Shown here piece after piece: positions 61,688 through 64,000 of a stretch of 64,000 bases of DNA. Every line of letters starts with the position of its first letter. The stretch's first letter is position 1. Source of the stretch: Roseovarius sp. THAF9 (GTDB lineage Bacteria; Pseudomonadota; Alphaproteobacteria; Rhodobacterales; Rhodobacteraceae). Below the pieces are notes generated by a model. That model saw only the letters and a list, made by a program, of their open reading frames with translations. It did not search any database and had not been told where the DNA came from. A program made the position numbers and the translations under genes. The stretch is taken from positions 118,031-182,030 of the forward strand of contig NZ_CP045405.1 in assembly GCF_009363715.1 (NCBI RefSeq), read 5' to 3'.

Positions 61688-62758
61688 TCAAGATCGTGCC
61701 GCTACCCATATCTTGAATCGCCCCTGGCCGGTCACCTCGCGGATCAAGCCTCGCGCTTCCATCCAGGCGAGATTGCGTTGAACGGCGGCACGGCTAGCGT
61801 TGGTCAGGACCTCGCCCATCGGGGCAGAGACAAGGGGCCATTCGGTAAGCACAGCGCGCAAGGCGCGCGGGGTCTTGCCCGAAAGCGGTGTCATTTCGGC
61901 TTCCGCCCGCGCTGACCATGCTTCAATATCGTCTAGGTGCCGCATTGCTGTCAGACATGCCGTCTCCATCCCCTCAAGCCAACACGCCAAACGGTCAGCG
62001 GGTGGGCCGCCAGCGCGCAGCCCCCCTGCCCCACCCATGGCCAGAGGTGCAAAGACTGCTCCCTTGCCCTCGCTGGCCGCGATCCGCGCGGCCGTGACTG
62101 CCGCTTCCATTCGATCGCCCTGCTGCCCAAGGCCCGCAAGGCTCCAGAGGTGATAACCCGCGCAGGCACGGGTTATCGGGTGCAGCTCGGCGGCTTGCGC
62201 CATCAGGTTCAGCCAACCGCCCGCGCGATCCGCAAAAGGCTCGGCGTCATCGACCATGTTCTCGGGATCGCGACGATCGAGGAAGGCAGAAAGGTCCACC
62301 TCGGGGCCTGGTCCCCCTGTCAGACGACGTACCGCCCAACCGACACGCGCCAGTCCTGCGGGGTCCTCTTGAACGCCTGACAGGCGCATGGATATCCAAA
62401 TAGCAATGCGATCCGGGCCAATGCGGTCACCCGCGAACCAGCTGAGGTCGGCAGCCTCGATCAGGGCAAGCCTGTGCCGCCATCCTTCCGGGCTGCGCTT
62501 CAGGCGGTCGTCCAGCGCGCCGACGCGACCGGCCACACGGGCAAGACGCGCGGCATGACCCGCCTCTGCTTTCCGCCAATCGTCGAGGATCTCGGCTTCA
62601 CGCGGTTCGGCCCGCGGTCCGGGCGGCAGATAATCCGGCTCCTCTTCCATGGGACCGGGCAGGAACCAAAGATCGTCCTCGGACGACTGTTCCACCTCCT
62701 CAGCATCGAGAAAGAGAACGTCCGATTCATCATGAAAGGCAGGCGCTTGAGGCTTCAT
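61688..62758 (-). CDS. DUF1403-family protein
   Basis: A 356-residue protein of the DUF1403 family: ILDDWRKAEAGHAARLARVA, LKRSPEGWRHRLALIEAADL, ISMRLSGVQEDPAGLARVGW and a C-terminal winged-helix-like part (VLTNASRAAVQRNLAWMEAR, GLIREVTGQGRFKIWV). The N-terminus is acidic. The fold of the C-terminus looks like a DNA-binding domain, and the family occurs in mobile regions of Rhodobacteraceae next to recombinases; exact role unknown. Its 3' 124 bp are repeated at 58558. Confidence 0.8.
   Translation of the reverse strand: MKPQAPAFHDESDVLFLDAEEVEQSSEDDLWFLPGPMEEEPDYLPPGPRAEPREAEILDDWRKAEAGHAARLARVAGRVGALDDRLKRSPEGWRHRLALIEAADLSWFAGDRIGPDRIAIWISMRLSGVQEDPAGLARVGWAVRRLTGGPGPEVDLSAFLDRRDPENMVDDAEPFADRAGGWLNLMAQAAELHPITRACAGYHLWSLAGLGQQGDRMEAAVTAARIAASEGKGAVFAPLAMGGAGGLRAGGPPADRLACWLEGMETACLTAMRHLDDIEAWSARAEAEMTPLSGKTPRALRAVLTEWPLVSAPMGEVLTNASRAAVQRNLAWMEARGLIREVTGQGRFKIWVAARS
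61762..61885 (+). repeat. Direct repeat copy 2 (DUF1403 3' end)
   Basis: Identical over 124 bp to 58558-58681, same orientation, start-to-start distance 3204 bp. Similarity extends to about 180 bp with scattered changes. The two copies enclose merA-F-P-T and merR. Confidence 0.95.
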
Positions 62759-62928
62759 ATGTGCAAAATACTGGGTTTTTGCATTTTACCCAAGGGTTTT
62801 GTCAGAGTGCACCCGCGCTTCTTATATAGCACGCGCGGGCGATGGTCGGCGAGGGCTCTCTGATCGCGCTCAGCCTATGGAAACCAAGGGCTTTCCGTTG
62901 AGCAGGGGCACAGAGATCGCCCTTGCAT

Positions 62929-62983
62929 CCGTTTACAAACGGTCGTTTATTGGTGATACATAAAATTGCAAACGGCCCGTTTT
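62929..62983 (+). promoter_or_regulatory. Candidate resolvase site or operator upstream of the resolvase gene
   Basis: A dyad CCGTTTACAAACGG (62929-62942), then CGTTTA, then a second dyad AAACGGCCCGTTTT (62970-62983) that ends two bases before the resolvase ATG. Repeated AAACGG half-sites just upstream of a resolvase gene are typical of sites it binds for recombination and self-control. Confidence 0.5.
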
Positions 62984-62984
62984 C

Positions 62985-63866
62985 ATGTCGCTGATAGGCT
63001 ATGCCCGCGTTTCCACAGAGGATCAGACCCCCCTGCCCCAGTCCGAGGCGCTGCAATCGGCGGGCTGTGCCGAGATCTTTGAAGAGCACGCCTCAGGCGG
63101 CAATCGCGCGCGTCCTTTACTCGCGCGGGTGCTCGAACGCGTCCAGAGCGGCGATATGCTGGCCGTCGTGCGGATCGACCGGTTTGCGCGGTCTCTGTCG
63201 CACTTACTGGAGGTGATCGAGCGCCTGGACGCCAAGGGAGCTTTCTTCCGCTCGCTGCAGGATCCAATCGACACCGCCTACCCTCAAGGAAAAATCACGT
63301 TGCAGGTTCTGGGTGCCGCGGCCGAGTTCGAGCGCGCGCTGATACTTGAGCGCACAAAGGCCGGGCTTGCCTCTGCGCGCGCCAAGGGCCGCGTTGGTGG
63401 CAATCCTGGGCTTCGCACCAAAGACCCCGCCGCGCTGCGCAAGGTGCGGCTGGCACGACAGGACGGCTATATGGAGCGCCTGAACGAAACCGCGCAGGAT
63501 TGGGTGCCCCACGTGTGACGCCTACGGCCGGATATGGCCTGGGAAGATGTTTTGCGAATCATTAATGGCCCCCTGCCCCACGACCGTCACTGGACCCAAA
63601 GCCGCCTGCTCCGTGCTGTGAAAGCCTATGTTCGCGACGAGTTTCTACCATATGCAGTGCTTGGCCGCGCCGGAGGCCGCGAAACCGATGACCACCTGCC
63701 GGCTATCGTGGCTGCCATCAAAGGCTCGGACCCAGAAATAACACTGCAGGCGATCTGCGACCGGCTGGAATCGATGCGTGAGCGCACCCCTCGGGGGCGC
63801 ACTAGCTGGCAGCCGTATTCAGTCAAAATGCTGCTTGAGCGTGCGGAAAAGTTGGGGCTCCTCTGA
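62985..63866 (+). pseudogene. Serine recombinase (resolvase family) with an in-frame stop
   Basis: The catalytic domain (about 1-140) is intact: MSLIGYARVSTEDQTPLPQS with catalytic Ser, RPLLARVLERVQSGDMLAVV, RIDRFARSLSHLLEVI and the long helix. The frame stops at TGA (63516-63518) after DWVPHV, but continues in the same frame as RLRPDMAWEDVLRIINGPLP to 63866, matching the C-terminal part of longer recombinases (RGRTSWQPYSVKMLLERAEK). CGA changed to TGA explains it. The 177-residue product might still be partly active because the resolvase core is complete, but the DNA-binding part is affected. Confidence 0.75.
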
Positions 63867-64000
63867 ACACGGCACTTGTGTTGGCGTAACGGATTGCCAC
63901 TAAATCTAGAAAGTGCTTGCACGAATCTGGCTGCTCGGGCAATAGTCTCGAAAAATAACGCGCGGTCACATAAAAAACGCGCCCACGGATCGGGGCAGAC

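Overview
The window reads as an accessory metal-resistance island or plasmid segment from an alphaproteobacterium, most likely Rhodobacterales. The grounds are the style of the Rieske (petA) remnant, the DUF1403 gene and the protein sequences generally; no rRNA, tRNA or replication gene is visible to settle the taxon. It is dominated by copper genes: three Cu(I) P1B-ATPases, four multicopper oxidases (one frameshifted), CopZ, CueR, a cupredoxin-CusF fusion, PCuAC, three SCO proteins and two DUF411 proteins. Added to these are a Zn/Cd/Pb ATPase, two CDF exporters, a ZIP transporter with a ZntR/CadR-type regulator, and a mer operon.

Layout. 0-3 kb: lgt, then a YfcC::petA fused pseudogene, then a methyltransferase and a DUF2933 protein. 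3.2-6.5 kb (minus): CopA with twin N-terminal metal-binding motifs, a broken DUF5676 gene and tiny Cys-rich/membrane ORFs. 7.2-9.4 kb: an ECF sigma factor with a Cys-rich tail, a small partner ORF and a broken EamA transporter. 9.4-15.4 kb: two EF-hand genes facing each other around a dead beta-propeller gene, then a two-component system and a SHOCT gene split by an IS3 element. 15.8-23.3 kb: broken L,D-transpeptidase, cytochromes c, frameshifted multicopper oxidase, DsbA-like protein, divergent copZ/copA, cueR and a K+-channel-like gene. 23.3-30.9 kb: IS630, DUF305, glutaredoxin-MauE fusion, and a cupredoxin-CusF/multicopper oxidase/TolC operon. 31-37.6 kb (minus): CcdA, SCO, TlpA, CcmG, cytochrome c, DUF411 and multicopper oxidase genes. 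37.7-40.7 kb: two CDF exporters, a transglutaminase-like gene and a MerR-type regulator. 40.8-48.3 kb (plus): SCO, DsbB, DsbA, PCuAC, SCO, M23 peptidase, DUF411, ZIP, lspA, lnt. 48.3-57.5 kb: an L,D-transpeptidase, ZntA, IS6, a truncated sterol desaturase gene, multicopper oxidase, CopA and a TVP38-family gene. 57.7-64 kb: an L,D-transpeptidase, then merA-F-P-T/merR bounded by exact 124-bp direct repeats, DUF1403, and a serine resolvase gene with an in-frame stop.

Regulation can be read from the DNA. Five CueR-type operators with 19-bp spacers precede copper operons, and a sixth is diverged. Three ZntR/CadR-type operators precede the CDF/transglutaminase, SCO-to-Lnt and ZntA units, and one mer operator lies between merT and merR. 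A different composite box, TGTCRC-N5-GTAAC-N12-TGCGACAG, lies 88 nt upstream of each EF-hand gene and is a candidate site for the adjacent response regulator.

As a whole the island pumps metal from the cytoplasm, oxidises or binds it in the periplasm, and rebuilds copper-sensitive envelope functions (disulfide and haem-thiol chemistry, lipoprotein maturation by Lgt/LspA/Lnt, L,D-crosslinking). Many genes carry single in-frame stops or one-base shifts in otherwise continuous frames, concentrated in 1-11 kb and at the mer end. This means recent decay or sequence error.
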